Notes under the pieces: model-generated
The model's database searches: none
The model's input: only the letters and a program-made list of their open reading frames with translations
What the model was told of the DNA's origin: nothing
Virus record (IMG/VR): IMGVR_UViG_3300021225_000468
Location: 1 to 64,000 of that record
Reading direction: 5' to 3' (one strand)
Length of the DNA stretch: 64,000 bases
Source of the DNA: a virus
Shown here: positions 63,823 through 64,000 of the stretch, in pieces
Layout of the letters: each line of letters opens with the position of its first letter
Position numbering within the stretch: the stretch's first letter is position 1
Translations under genes and position numbers: made by a program

Positions 63823-64000
63823 TTGAGAAGTAAAAACAAGGTAGTAGAAGTAGAGGAAAATATCACACCAAATAAAAGAAGAATTAGAGAGTTATTTAGA
63901 AGACCAAAAGAAAAATTTTTAACAAAATCACAAAAAGAATATTGGGATGTACTTCATGAAAATCAAATAACATTATGTTTTGGTCCTGCGGGTGTGGGTA
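63823..64000 (+). CDS. phoH: PhoH-like ATPase, partial (N-terminus)
   Basis: The last 178 nt encode an open frame ending in WDVLHENQITLCFGPAGVG, the PhoH N-terminal region with the start of its Walker A (GPAGVGK-T). The preceding KRRIRELFRRPKEKFLTKSQ is also PhoH-like. The reading frame is open back to 63799 but has no ATG; TTG at 63823 is the most likely start, while an ATG at 63818 is out of frame and stops at once. It is cut off by the window end. PhoH-like proteins are common in phages, with uncertain function. Confidence 0.75.
   Translation, partial: MRSKNKVVEVEENITPNKRRIRELFRRPKEKFLTKSQKEYWDVLHENQITLCFGPAGVG

Noticed and set aside
1-64000. tRNA genes
   Set aside because: I saw no convincing cloverleaf with conserved TTC-rich T arm and CCA end by eye; a tRNA scan was not run, so this is only a negative reading.

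Overview
The window is a 64 kb piece of a large, AT-rich, T4-type tailed phage (contractile tail, Caudoviricetes). Recognisable T4-type parts include sheath, tube, wedge proteins gp25, gp6 and gp53, a family B DNA polymerase, a gp41-like helicase, a UvsX-like recombinase, an RNase H-like exonuclease and a gp32-like SSB. Starts generally lack a Shine-Dalgarno sequence and sit in A/T-rich leaders. A small protein carries the CCG...CRHCPYD motif common in Bacteroidota. Together these point to a Bacteroidota (Flavobacteriia-like) host, by inference. No capsid, portal or terminase gene is seen.

Layout. 1-17.5 kb (minus): baseplate wedge and peripheral tail operon, from gp25 and gp6 through a 1.4 kaa tail protein with a hydrophobic segment, several unknown structural proteins and a PKD-domain protein, to a tail-protein-I-like protein with four Cys-bracketed beta domains and Thr-Pro stalks. 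A 1-nt shift interrupts its C-terminal stalk and the repeat frame continues off the left edge. 17.5-24.9 kb (minus): replication and nucleotide genes (class II RNR, helicase, exonuclease, recombinase, SSB), embedded between two halves of the tail gene set. 24.9-47.5 kb (minus): Dps-like protein, giant hub protein, gp53-like protein, a 1.6 kaa baseplate protein with an OmpA-like domain, tape measure, a gp26-like protein with a likely +1 frameshift extension, tube-like and tube proteins, sheath and neck/completion proteins. 47.5-50.7 kb (plus): SNF2 helicase and neck-like protein. 50.7-53.6 kb (minus): DNA polymerase. 53.7-58.3 kb: fibre/adhesin genes and a small plus-strand membrane-protein pair that may be a lysis cassette. 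58.4-64 kb (plus): small virion-associated or unknown proteins, a glycosyltransferase, dUTPase and the start of PhoH.

The most notable signals are: (i) a UUU_CGC +1 frameshift candidate just before the tape-measure gene, revealing a 48-codon hidden extension; (ii) a repeated (G)ATATTTAT element upstream of many structural-gene starts and absent from the replication genes; (iii) the frameshifted Thr-Pro stalk; (iv) a 300-bp palindrome-rich gap between tube and sheath with a parS-like 16-mer; (v) a bacterial-type DDDIPF tail on a cysteine-free gp32-like SSB. All functions are inferred by reading the sequence; no database search was run.
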